A stretch of DNA of 10,060 nucleotides, taken from the NCBI GenBank assembly GCA_964648005.1, contig CAZYKR010000158.1:1-10060 (forward strand). The letters run 5' to 3'. Position numbers and translations under genes: made by a program. This document shows positions 1 to 5,697 of this stretch, piece by piece; positions within the stretch are counted from its first letter, which is position 1; each line of letters starts with the position of its first letter. The notes below the pieces were generated by a model. That model was not told where the DNA came from and did not search any database. It was given only the letters and a program-made list of their open reading frames with translations. This DNA is from JAGQTE01 sp964648005 (lineage in GTDB: Bacteria; Actinomycetota; Acidimicrobiia; Acidimicrobiales; Acidimicrobilacustridaceae).

Positions 1-34
1 AGGCCCGCGCGCTGCCGGTGGCCCTGATGCAGCC

Positions 35-85
35 GTCAGTGCGGGAGGGCGGGGCGGGCGGTCAGTGCCGGAGGGCGGGGGAGGG
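35..85. repeat. Degenerate direct repeat with G-quadruplex-capable run, downstream of the SDR gene
   Basis: Two copies of a 20-bp unit (35-54 and 61-80, starting GTCAGTGC and ending GGAGGGCGGGG) match at 19 of 20 positions with a 26-bp period. Within the first copy and its spacer, 43-58 holds four G-runs of at least three bases separated by single bases (G3-A-G3-C-G4-C-G3), the classic G4 pattern on the plus strand. The element lies just past the stop of the minus-strand SDR gene, so it could affect its 3' end. The rest of 1-106 holds no convincing gene; a plus-strand frame entering from the left stops at 25-27 and could be the tail of a convergent gene, but nine codons are too few to tell. 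Confidence 0.5.
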
Positions 86-106
86 ATGGAAGGCGAACTC
101 GTCGGG

Positions 107-1132
107 TCAGGGGGCGAGGGCCGGCGCGGCGTCGGCGGGGAGGTGGCCGGCGGCGATCAGCCACCGGGTGGTGTCGGCGAGGGTGTCGGCGGCGGGCCTG
201 TAGCGCACGCCGAGGGCGTCGAGGGTGGGGCCGTCGTTGCCGCCGACGCCCGAGGTCATGTAGAGCGCCGCCTCGTAGGTGAGCGGGTAGTCGAACGGTT
301 TGACCTTCTTGGCGGCGTCGATCGCCCGGCCGAGCGCCGTCATGGCGGGCTTCGGCATGGTCGCCTCCTTGCAGGGCCGGCCGATGACGTCGCTCAGCAG
401 GTCGGTCCACTCGCGCCAGGTGTGGAAGCGACCGGCGGCCATGAACCGGCGCGGTCCCTGCTCGGGCTCGAGGGCGGCGACGAACAGCTGTGCCAGGTCG
501 CGCACGTCGAGGACGCCGACCCCGCCGGGAGTGACGACCATCATCTGACCGGCGGCGGCGACGATGCCCTTGAGCGCCGAGTCCAGCGTCGGTTGGTGCG
601 GGCCGTACACGCCGCCGATGTAGAAGGTCGTGATCGGCGCCCCCGCGTCCTGCAGCGACCGCACCGCCAGCTCGCAGTCGCGCTTGGACCGGCCGTAGGC
701 ACTGATGGGCTCGGCCAGCGGCGACGTGACGTCGAGCTCGCTCTGGCAGGGCGGGTAGAAGACGGCGACGGTCGACGTGTACAGGATGGGGTCGATGCCG
801 GCCTCGATGGCGGCGCCGAGCACGGTCGAGGTGCCGACGACGTTTCCCTCGAGCGCCGACGGACCCGACGACGCCACGCCCACCTCGGCGGCGGCGTGCA
901 GCACGGCGTCGCACCCGTCGAGGGCGGCTGCGACGGCGTCGGCGTCGGTCATGTCGCCCTGCACGATCTCGACGCGTGTCGGATCGTCGTACGGGAGCGT
1001 GCGTCCGGTGAAGACCTGGGCCACCTTGGCGGGCGTGCGGGCCAACAGACGCACCCGATGCCCCGCGGCGACGAACGCCTCGGCGGCGTGCGAGCCCACG
1101 AATCCGGTTCCGCCGGTCACCAGGATCTGCAT
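107..1132 (-). CDS. NAD(P)-dependent extended SDR (epimerase/dehydratase or dihydroflavonol-reductase-like)
   Basis: Predicted cytosolic oxidoreductase of 341 aa, a normal length for an extended short-chain dehydrogenase. The N-terminus shows the Rossmann nucleotide-binding motif TGGTGFVG (residues 6-13, GxxGxxG). QGDMTD (58-63) follows beta-strand 3, and LHAAAEV (78-84) sits at the usual NNAG-like position. The active site has YTSTVAVF (118-125, giving the Ser/Thr) and Y146-G-R-S-K150, the YxxxK pair. IGGVYGP further on is the typical extended-SDR substrate-side motif. The ATG at 1132 is preceded by GGGAGGGA (plus-strand 1143-1150) at a 10-nt spacing. The gene diverges from the carotenoid oxygenase gene, and a strong palindrome lies 39 bp upstream of the start. 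The substrate cannot be read from sequence: sugar nucleotide, sterol/3-beta-hydroxysteroid, flavonol-like ketone or apocarotenoid aldehyde are all possible. The family call is firm; the reaction is open. Confidence 0.93.
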   Translation of the reverse strand: MQILVTGGTGFVGSHAAEAFVAAGHRVRLLARTPAKVAQVFTGRTLPYDDPTRVEIVQGDMTDADAVAAALDGCDAVLHAAAEVGVASSGPSALEGNVVGTSTVLGAAIEAGIDPILYTSTVAVFYPPCQSELDVTSPLAEPISAYGRSKRDCELAVRSLQDAGAPITTFYIGGVYGPHQPTLDSALKGIVAAAGQMMVVTPGGVGVLDVRDLAQLFVAALEPEQGPRRFMAAGRFHTWREWTDLLSDVIGRPCKEATMPKPAMTALGRAIDAAKKVKPFDYPLTYEAALYMTSGVGGNDGPTLDALGVRYRPAADTLADTTRWLIAAGHLPADAAPALAP

Positions 1133-1171
1133 CTGCGAGACGTCCCTCCCTCACGCCGCAGCCAGCACGAC

Positions 1172-1198
1172 GCGTATCTGACAGCTTGTCAGAAACGC
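1172..1198. promoter_or_regulatory. 27-bp near-perfect palindromic operator
   Basis: The core is TCTGACA (1177-1183), a 3-bp centre GCT, and TGTCAGA (1187-1193), a perfect 7-bp inverted repeat. After one mismatched pair (1176/1194) the symmetry continues with GCGT (1172-1175) and ACGC (1195-1198). Eleven of twelve arm pairs therefore match around a single centre at 1185. Length and symmetry are typical of sites bound by dimeric helix-turn-helix repressors such as the TetR family. It lies 39 bp upstream of the SDR start codon, where a repressor would cover the promoter or early leader of that gene. No regulator gene is present in the window. Confidence 0.6.
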
Positions 1199-1264
1199 CG
1201 CTGGCCGAGCCACGCCGCCCCGGGGCGGGTGTGGGCCAGGTGCGAACGCCCGCGGGTTGGCGCC

Positions 1265-1295
<31 letters not shown>

Positions 1296-1506
1296 TCGAG
1301 TGTGCAGATCGCGTCGATATGGCGCGCAAATCTGCCGGGTCGTTCTCGCAACGGTCGTTCCGTTGACGACCGGCGACCGACGACCAGTAGCCGACAGCTG
1401 CGCTTCACCGAGACCTGGCTGGACGCCGACGCCACCGAACAAGCACGAGCGGCGCGCGGCGGCTGAGCTCGCGGCAGTCGGCGCCCGAACGCTCGTCCTC
1501 CCTGCA

Positions 1507-1530
1507 GACCCCTGGACCCCTGGACCCCTG
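1507..1530. repeat. Three perfect 8-bp tandem copies (GACCCCTG)
   Basis: GACCCCTG occurs at 1507-1514, 1515-1522 and 1523-1530 with no mismatch. The junction of copies two and three gives TGGACC (1521-1526), which serves as the putative -35 element of the carotenoid oxygenase promoter. A change in copy number would keep a -35 in place but alter what lies upstream of it. Confidence 0.8.
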
Positions 1531-1549
1531 GCGGTGAACACTGTAAAGT
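1521..1549 (+). promoter_or_regulatory. Putative sigma70-type promoter of the carotenoid oxygenase gene
   Basis: TGGACC (1521-1526; four of six matches to TTGACA) and TAAAGT (1544-1549; fits TANNNT) are separated by exactly 17 bp. The -10 lies in CACTGTAAAGTG (1539-1550), whose outer four bases are inverted (CACT/AGTG). Transcription would begin near 1556, giving a leader of about 28 nt that carries the ribosome binding site. This supports the ATG at 1584 over the in-frame GTG at 1548, which would overlap the -10. Confidence 0.4.
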
Positions 1550-1567
1550 GGTGCACCAGCGGTCGAA

Positions 1568-1574
1568 GGGGAGG
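1568..1574 (+). promoter_or_regulatory. Ribosome binding site deciding the carotenoid oxygenase start
   Basis: GGGGAGG, 9 nt before the ATG at 1584. The alternative in-frame GTG codons at 1548 and 1551 have no such site upstream, so the shorter protein is preferred. Confidence 0.7.
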
Positions 1575-1583
1575 ACGAGCGCC

Positions 1584-3254
1584 ATGGGGATCACCACCAA
1601 CCTGTTTCGCGGCAGCGGGGAGGGGGCACACCGGCTCGAGGTGCTCGAGGGCACCTGGCCGACCGACATGGACGGTTGGGTGTTCATCGTCGGACCCGAC
1701 AAGCGCCAGCCCGGCGGGCACTGGTTCGCCGCCCACGGTCTGCTGTGTCGCATCGACTGCGCACCCGACGACGACGGGTGCGTGCCCGTGCGCTTCGCCC
1801 GGGTGCACACGCCGGTCGAGCGGTTGGCGCAGCGGTTCCCGAAGCTGTTCACCGAGGTCCAGTTCGCCCAGGCGTCGCCGTTCGGCGTGACCAACCTGGC
1901 CAACACCAACGTCCAGCAGATCGACGGACGCCTCTTCATCGGCTACGACGCCGGACGGCCCATCGAGGTCGACCCCGAGACGCTCGAGCATGTCACCCCG
2001 GTGGGCGACAACGCCGAGTGGCTGGCGGCGGTGCCGGGTCTCGTCGAGCCCCTCGTCAGCGTGGCGGCGCATCCGGCGCCGGCGTTCGACGAGCACGCCC
2101 TGTACTTCGTGAACTACTCGGCCCTGCCGGGCGACCGCCAGACGTCGGTGGCCCGCTGGCCCCTCAACGGCCCCATCGAGCGGTGGCCGCTGGTGGGCAT
2201 GGACGAGTTCGACTCGATCCACGACATCAAGGCCTCCGACGATCACCTGGTCATCTCCGACCTGCCGTTCATCATCGAGCCCCAGGCGCTGCGCGGGAAG
2301 CCGCGCACCAAGGCCAACCAGGAGATCACCCGGCTGTGGATCGTGGCCAAGGACGCGCTGCGCCGCACGCCTCCCGGGTCACCCGTGCCGGTCGTGGCCG
2401 TGACGGTGCCGATGCCGACCGGGCACCTGTCGGTCGACACCGACGACGCCGACGGCGTGGTGACCGTGTACCTCGAGCACATCCCGCTCGCCGATCTGAT
2501 GATGAAGGTCGGCCCCGAGTCGCGCCGGCACCTCGACGGCAAGCCGTTCGACCCCGGCTACGAGGGGATCATCGCCTCGGGCGTGCAGCCCGGCGTGGTC
2601 GGCAAGTACCGCATCGACGCCGCCACCGGCGAGGTCCTCGAGTCCGAGGTCGTGTGGGACGACCGCTTCTGGGGCAGCGTGCTGGCGGCCAAGGACGACA
2701 CGTCGTTCGCCGCCCGGGCCCGGGTGCGTGACCTGTGGTACGCCGGCATCGGCTGCGACCAGGGCCTGATCACCCAGGAGTGGTGGGACCTCTACGGCGA
2801 CGGCGCCCTGGAGCACGTCGTCGACCCCGACGAACTGCCGGCCGAGGGTCGCCCCGGGGCGCTGGCGCACTTCGACCTGGAGTCGATGAAGGTGTCGGAG
2901 GTCTTCGAGTTCGACGACGGCGCCTTCCCCAGCCCGCCGACGTTCGTGCCCCGCACCGGCGCCGAGGACCCGGGCGACGGCTACGTGGTGGTGCTGGTGC
3001 ACCGCGACGGCGACAAGCAGTTGGCCGTGTTCGACGCCCAGCACATCGAGCGCGGCCCGCTGGCCGTGGCGTCGGCGCCGGGGTTCAACCCGCCGCTGAT
3101 GCTGCACTCGATGTACATGCCGGTGCGCCGCGGCGCTCGCCCGTCGACCTACCGTGTGCCCCTGTGGCGGGACGTGGCCCAAGCCGTACGCACCATGCCG
3201 GCGACGTTCGTCCGCATGGTCCGCTCCGGCAAGGCCGCCAAGTCGATGATGTGA
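1584..3254 (+). CDS. Carotenoid cleavage oxygenase (RPE65/CCO) family protein
   Basis: 556 aa, within the usual range for carotenoid oxygenases, which are non-heme Fe(II) seven-bladed propellers that split a C=C bond of carotenoids, apocarotenoids or stilbenoids with O2. The N-terminus keeps the family order: GTWPTDMDGWVFIVGP (23-38), then GGHWFAAHGLL (44-54), where most members read HWFDGDGM. The four expected iron ligands are visible: H163 in AAHPAP, H213 in SIHDIK, H281 in TGHLSVD, and H508 in LMLHSMYMP. The C-terminal TFVPRTGAEDPGDGYVV (453-469) and VFDA (482-485) blocks are also typical. No signal peptide or membrane segment is evident. The ATG is chosen for its ribosome binding site. 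The gene runs toward the sigma-like gene, with 24 bp between stop codons. The altered WFAAHG block and the form of the last histidine motif indicate a divergent subfamily, so carotenoid as substrate is not certain. Confidence 0.93.
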   Translation: MGITTNLFRGSGEGAHRLEVLEGTWPTDMDGWVFIVGPDKRQPGGHWFAAHGLLCRIDCAPDDDGCVPVRFARVHTPVERLAQRFPKLFTEVQFAQASPFGVTNLANTNVQQIDGRLFIGYDAGRPIEVDPETLEHVTPVGDNAEWLAAVPGLVEPLVSVAAHPAPAFDEHALYFVNYSALPGDRQTSVARWPLNGPIERWPLVGMDEFDSIHDIKASDDHLVISDLPFIIEPQALRGKPRTKANQEITRLWIVAKDALRRTPPGSPVPVVAVTVPMPTGHLSVDTDDADGVVTVYLEHIPLADLMMKVGPESRRHLDGKPFDPGYEGIIASGVQPGVVGKYRIDAATGEVLESEVVWDDRFWGSVLAAKDDTSFAARARVRDLWYAGIGCDQGLITQEWWDLYGDGALEHVVDPDELPAEGRPGALAHFDLESMKVSEVFEFDDGAFPSPPTFVPRTGAEDPGDGYVVVLVHRDGDKQLAVFDAQHIERGPLAVASAPGFNPPLMLHSMYMPVRRGARPSTYRVPLWRDVAQAVRTMPATFVRMVRSGKAAKSMM

Positions 3255-3267
3255 CCCGCCAGGGTCA
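3252..3267. terminator. Small hairpin between convergent genes
   Basis: TGACCC (3252-3257) and GGGTCA (3262-3267) form a perfect 6-bp inverted repeat around a 4-nt loop. It begins on the stop codon of the carotenoid oxygenase gene. No T-run follows on either strand, so it is a weak candidate for bidirectional termination. It is the only symmetric element in the 24-bp gap. Confidence 0.3.
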
Positions 3268-3290
3268 GGGCTTGATGGTCAGGGCTTGAT
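3263..3290. repeat. 14-bp perfect tandem duplication at the 3' end of the sigma-like gene
   Basis: GGTCAGGGCTTGAT occurs at 3263-3276 and again at 3277-3290 without mismatch. On the minus strand each copy carries the sequence for Ile-Lys-Pro-stop; only the copy at 3277-3290 is in frame and ends the protein, the other lies after the stop. It looks like a slippage duplication of the gene's end. Confidence 0.85.
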
Positions 3291-5534
3291 CTCGAGGACG
3301 TACGTCTGGATGACCGGGTTTCGGCCCTCTTGCTTCGCCTCGATCTGGTAGGTGTACTTGCCCGCCGGTGCATTGCATACGTCGGTGGCAACACCTGGGC
3401 AAAGCGGAACGCCAGCCTGGTTCGACTGCTCGTAGGACACGATGTTGCCCTGCGGTACCTGCGAGACCTTGACAGACACGGGAACTGAGGACGTCACGTT
3501 CCAGATCAGCTTCGGTGCGTTCGCCATCGAATAGCCGACACGTGTTGGTGTGCCAGGCAACGAGGCCGTGATCGAGGGAGGGGGAGGGGCGGTCGTCGTG
3601 GTGACGGCACCGCCGCCGCCGCCGCCGCCACCGCCGCCGCCACCGCCACCGCCGCCGCCACCACCGCCGCCGCCCGAGCCGCCGCCGGTCCCGCTGGCTG
3701 CGGTCGTGGTGGTGACGATCTCGTTGTCGGGGAGCACGGTCGACTCGGTGGTCGTGGAGCGCGGCACGAACGACGTCGTTGTGGTCGACTCCTTGGGCTT
3801 CTCGGTGGTGGTCGTCGAGCTCTGGAGCGAGACGTTCTGGGTGGTGTTCGGGCCGGACGCCACGTCCTCGCCCCCACCGCCACGCACCGCCAGCAGGATG
3901 CCGACGAGGGCGATGACCGCCACGGCGGCGGCGACGCCGATGATCAGCCCCTTCTTGGAACCGGTCTCGACGTCCTGGAAATCCTCGCCGGCACGCTTGC
4001 GCGGCTCGCCCGGCACGTCGTCGTCGGCTGCGGCCGCGGCGGCGCCGGTGGCCCCCAGCGCCGCGCCGGCGCCGGCTGCAGCGGCGGCACCCTTCTTGGC
4101 GCCATCGGCATCACGCTTGGCGTCGGCGTCGCGGTCCTTGCCTTCGCGCAGCTTGGCCGAGAGGTCCTCGAGCGCCGTGTCGTCCGGGCTGTCACCGCCC
4201 TTGGCCGCCAGGCCGCCGGCGGCAGCGCCGGCAGCGGCGCCACCGGCGAGCGCGGCCAGGCCGACCGCGCCGTCGTCGTCGTCATCGTCGGCGTCCTTGG
4301 CCGGTTCTCCGGCCTCGGCATCCTTGGCGGCCTTCGCCTCGGCCTCGGCCTTCGCCGCCTCGTCGGCGGCCTTGGCGTCAGCGTCAGCTTTGGCCTTTGC
4401 CTCAGCTTCCTCGGCGGCCTGGGCTTCCTCAGCGGCCTTGGCTTCCTCAGCAGCCTTGGCGTCAGCCTCTGCCTTGGCGGCTTCGGCGGCCTTGGCTTCC
4501 TCAGCGGCTTTGGCGTCAGCCTCTGCCTTGGCGGTCTCGGCCGCGGTGGCTTCGTCGGCTGCCTTGGCCTCGTCGCCATCGAGGATGCCTTCGGCTGCGA
4601 GCACCGACGCTGCCGCGGCGGCCATCGCCGGCGTCGCCTTGCCGGCCTTCGGGGCGCCGCGGCCGGAGCCGTCGCTGTCGCCCGGCGCCGCCTTGACCTT
4701 GGCCTCGTCGTAGTACTCCGAGCCGGTCACCTCGAGGCCCTCGTCGGCCAGGGCGATGATCACCTTGTCCTTGAGGCCGCGCGGCATCTCCGCCACCGGG
4801 ATGGCGGCGAACAGGTCGATCGGCGGGAGGGCGATCATGGAGCGGGCACGGCACTGGTCGCAGGTGCGCACGTGCTGGTGGACGGCCCGCACGGCCTTGT
4901 CGCCGAAGGCCGTGGCGCCAGCCTTGTCGAGGTCGGCCTTGAGGGCGTCGTGCTCGGGGTCGCCGCCGCGCCACAGCAGCCGGGCCCGCAGGGCGTTGGC
5001 GTAGCCGTTGGGCAGCTTCTGGATGAGCTCGGCCGTCTTGTCGGCCGGCAGGTCCAGCACCGCGCCCGCCTCGGCGGCGGTCAGCTTGTGCCGCAGGTGC
5101 AGGTCGAGCAGGTCGCGCACCCGCTCGCCGAGCACGTGGGCGGCGTCCCACAGCAGGCCGGCGACGGCCGGGTCCTTGCCGGAGACGGCGGCGTCGGTGG
5201 CGGCGGCGAGCTTGTCCTCGGGGTGGTCCTTGCCGTGGCTGACCGTGGGCTTCCACGGCGCGGCGGTCCGGGCGGTGCCCATGACCACCGTGCCCAGCGA
5301 CGCGTCACCTGACGCGATGGCGCCGTGCACGTCGGCGAGGATCGCCGCGGTGCGCTCGCCCGCCTCCGACGACGGCACGCCGGTGACGAGCACGCGGTCG
5401 TAGACGTCGTCCATCCAGGCGTCGGCGATCCGCCCGAAGGCGCGTGCGTCACCCTTGCGGTGTGCTGCCAACAGCTCGTCGTCGCGGCGCTGCCGTTCCT
5501 CGGCGGCCGCGGACGTGGCCTTGTCGTCTGCCAC
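3279..5534 (-). CDS. Membrane-tethered sigma-like / zinc-finger / TolA-like helix / Ig-like modular protein
   Basis: 751 aa, not recognised as a named protein. Residues 18-75 resemble ECF sigma region 2 (DDELLAAHRKGDARAFGRI, then a Val-Tyr-rich helix), but the conserved DAED/TQE part is replaced. Residues 127-185 resemble region 4, with a helix-turn-helix in LTAAEAGAVLDLPADKTAEL (151-170). H221-V-R-T-C225-D-Q-C228 is the HxxxCxxC motif of zinc-binding anti-sigma domains. Then come an Ala/Glu/Lys TolA-like helix (about 322-410, with 18-aa repeats), an Asp run (416-421), Ala/Gly-rich segments, one membrane helix (529-550) after KKG, Thr-rich linkers (574-611), 22 glycines (621-642), and an Ig-like end with two cysteines (712, 720). 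Predicted topology is N-terminus inside, C-terminus outside. The start is GTG with GAGGGAG (5541-5547) 6 nt before it. A sensor-regulator role is inferred; a structural envelope role is equally possible. Confidence 0.85.
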   Translation of the reverse strand: MADDKATSAAAEERQRRDDELLAAHRKGDARAFGRIADAWMDDVYDRVLVTGVPSSEAGERTAAILADVHGAIASGDASLGTVVMGTARTAAPWKPTVSHGKDHPEDKLAAATDAAVSGKDPAVAGLLWDAAHVLGERVRDLLDLHLRHKLTAAEAGAVLDLPADKTAELIQKLPNGYANALRARLLWRGGDPEHDALKADLDKAGATAFGDKAVRAVHQHVRTCDQCRARSMIALPPIDLFAAIPVAEMPRGLKDKVIIALADEGLEVTGSEYYDEAKVKAAPGDSDGSGRGAPKAGKATPAMAAAAASVLAAEGILDGDEAKAADEATAAETAKAEADAKAAEEAKAAEAAKAEADAKAAEEAKAAEEAQAAEEAEAKAKADADAKAADEAAKAEAEAKAAKDAEAGEPAKDADDDDDDGAVGLAALAGGAAAGAAAGGLAAKGGDSPDDTALEDLSAKLREGKDRDADAKRDADGAKKGAAAAAGAGAALGATGAAAAAADDDVPGEPRKRAGEDFQDVETGSKKGLIIGVAAAVAVIALVGILLAVRGGGGEDVASGPNTTQNVSLQSSTTTTEKPKESTTTTSFVPRSTTTESTVLPDNEIVTTTTAASGTGGGSGGGGGGGGGGGGGGGGGGGGGGAVTTTTAPPPPSITASLPGTPTRVGYSMANAPKLIWNVTSSVPVSVKVSQVPQGNIVSYEQSNQAGVPLCPGVATDVCNAPAGKYTYQIEAKQEGRNPVIQTYVLEIKP
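3609..3674 (-). repeat. GGC/GGT trinucleotide tract encoding 22 glycines
   Basis: Sixty-six bases of unbroken glycine codons (GGC with interspersed GGT) on the minus strand. The tract lies between two Thr-rich stretches on the outer side of the membrane segment, so it is a flexible linker. Being a triplet repeat, length change would alter the linker without shifting the frame. The exact length may also be affected by assembly error in so repetitive a run. Confidence 0.9.
4425..4532 (-). repeat. Two 54-bp tandem units encoding an 18-aa Ala/Lys/Glu repeat
   Basis: Residues 335-352 and 353-370 of the modular protein read AKAEADAKAAEEAKAAEA and AKAEADAKAAEEAKAAEE, differing only at the last residue. 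The DNA copies differ at only a few, mostly synonymous, positions. They form part of a longer charged alanine-rich helix similar in composition to the TolA central domain, predicted to span distance as a single long helix. Confidence 0.8.
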
Positions 5535-5593
5535 GACACGCTCCCTCGTTGCTCGATGCGAACACCCCCGACGCGTCGCAGCAGCTCAGGCCG

Positions 5594-5629
5594 TGGACAC
5601 GCCGGTGTCCAGATTAGGTCCCTGGACAC
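5594..5629. promoter_or_regulatory. Three TGGACAC half-sites in the divergent promoter region
   Basis: TGGACAC (5594-5600) and its reverse complement GTGTCCA (5605-5611) make a perfect inverted repeat with a 4-bp centre. A third, direct copy lies at 5623-5629. The arrangement suggests an operator with an auxiliary half-site, or a leader hairpin for the minus-strand gene. It lies between the sigma-like gene (start 5534) and the crotonase gene (start 5698), so it could control either. Confidence 0.5.
5611..5616 (-). promoter_or_regulatory. Putative -10 element for the sigma-like gene
   Basis: TAATCT on the minus strand fits TANNNT and would start transcription near 5604, inside the TGGACAC palindrome, with a leader of about 70 nt. 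No good -35 is visible at 17 bp, so this is tentative. Confidence 0.25.
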
Positions 5630-5663
5630 GCTGCTGCTGTGCAACGGCCTGGCGCACACGTCC

Positions 5664-5690
5664 TAAGGTGCCGCGACCCGTCCAAGGAGG
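5664..5690 (+). promoter_or_regulatory. Putative -10 and ribosome binding site of the crotonase gene
   Basis: TAAGGT (5664-5669) fits TANNNT and would start transcription near 5676. AAGGAGG (5684-5690) lies 7 nt before the ATG at 5698, a strong ribosome binding site that fixes the start. The -35 is weak (GTGCAA-like bases near 5639-5645). Confidence 0.5.
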
Positions 5691-5697
5691 GCACGCC

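Noticed and set aside
1304..1335. GCAGAT/ATCTGC inverted pair as a second operator
   Set aside because: Only 6-bp arms with a 20-bp spacer; expected by chance in a region this size.
1548..1583. Longer N-terminus of the carotenoid oxygenase from GTG 1548
   Set aside because: It overlaps the predicted -10 element and has no ribosome binding site, while ATG 1584 has a strong one; the extra 12 residues have no family counterpart.
3609..3690. Repeat run as a CRISPR array
   Set aside because: It is a triplet microsatellite inside a coding sequence, with no spacers and no cas genes.
3550..4713. 387-aa plus-strand frame with poly-Pro and Ala/Ser-rich repeats, resembling a surface protein
   Set aside because: It is the exact antisense of the modular protein's glycine and Ala/Glu/Lys repeats. 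The minus-strand reading has a start with ribosome binding site, a membrane helix and coherent domains.
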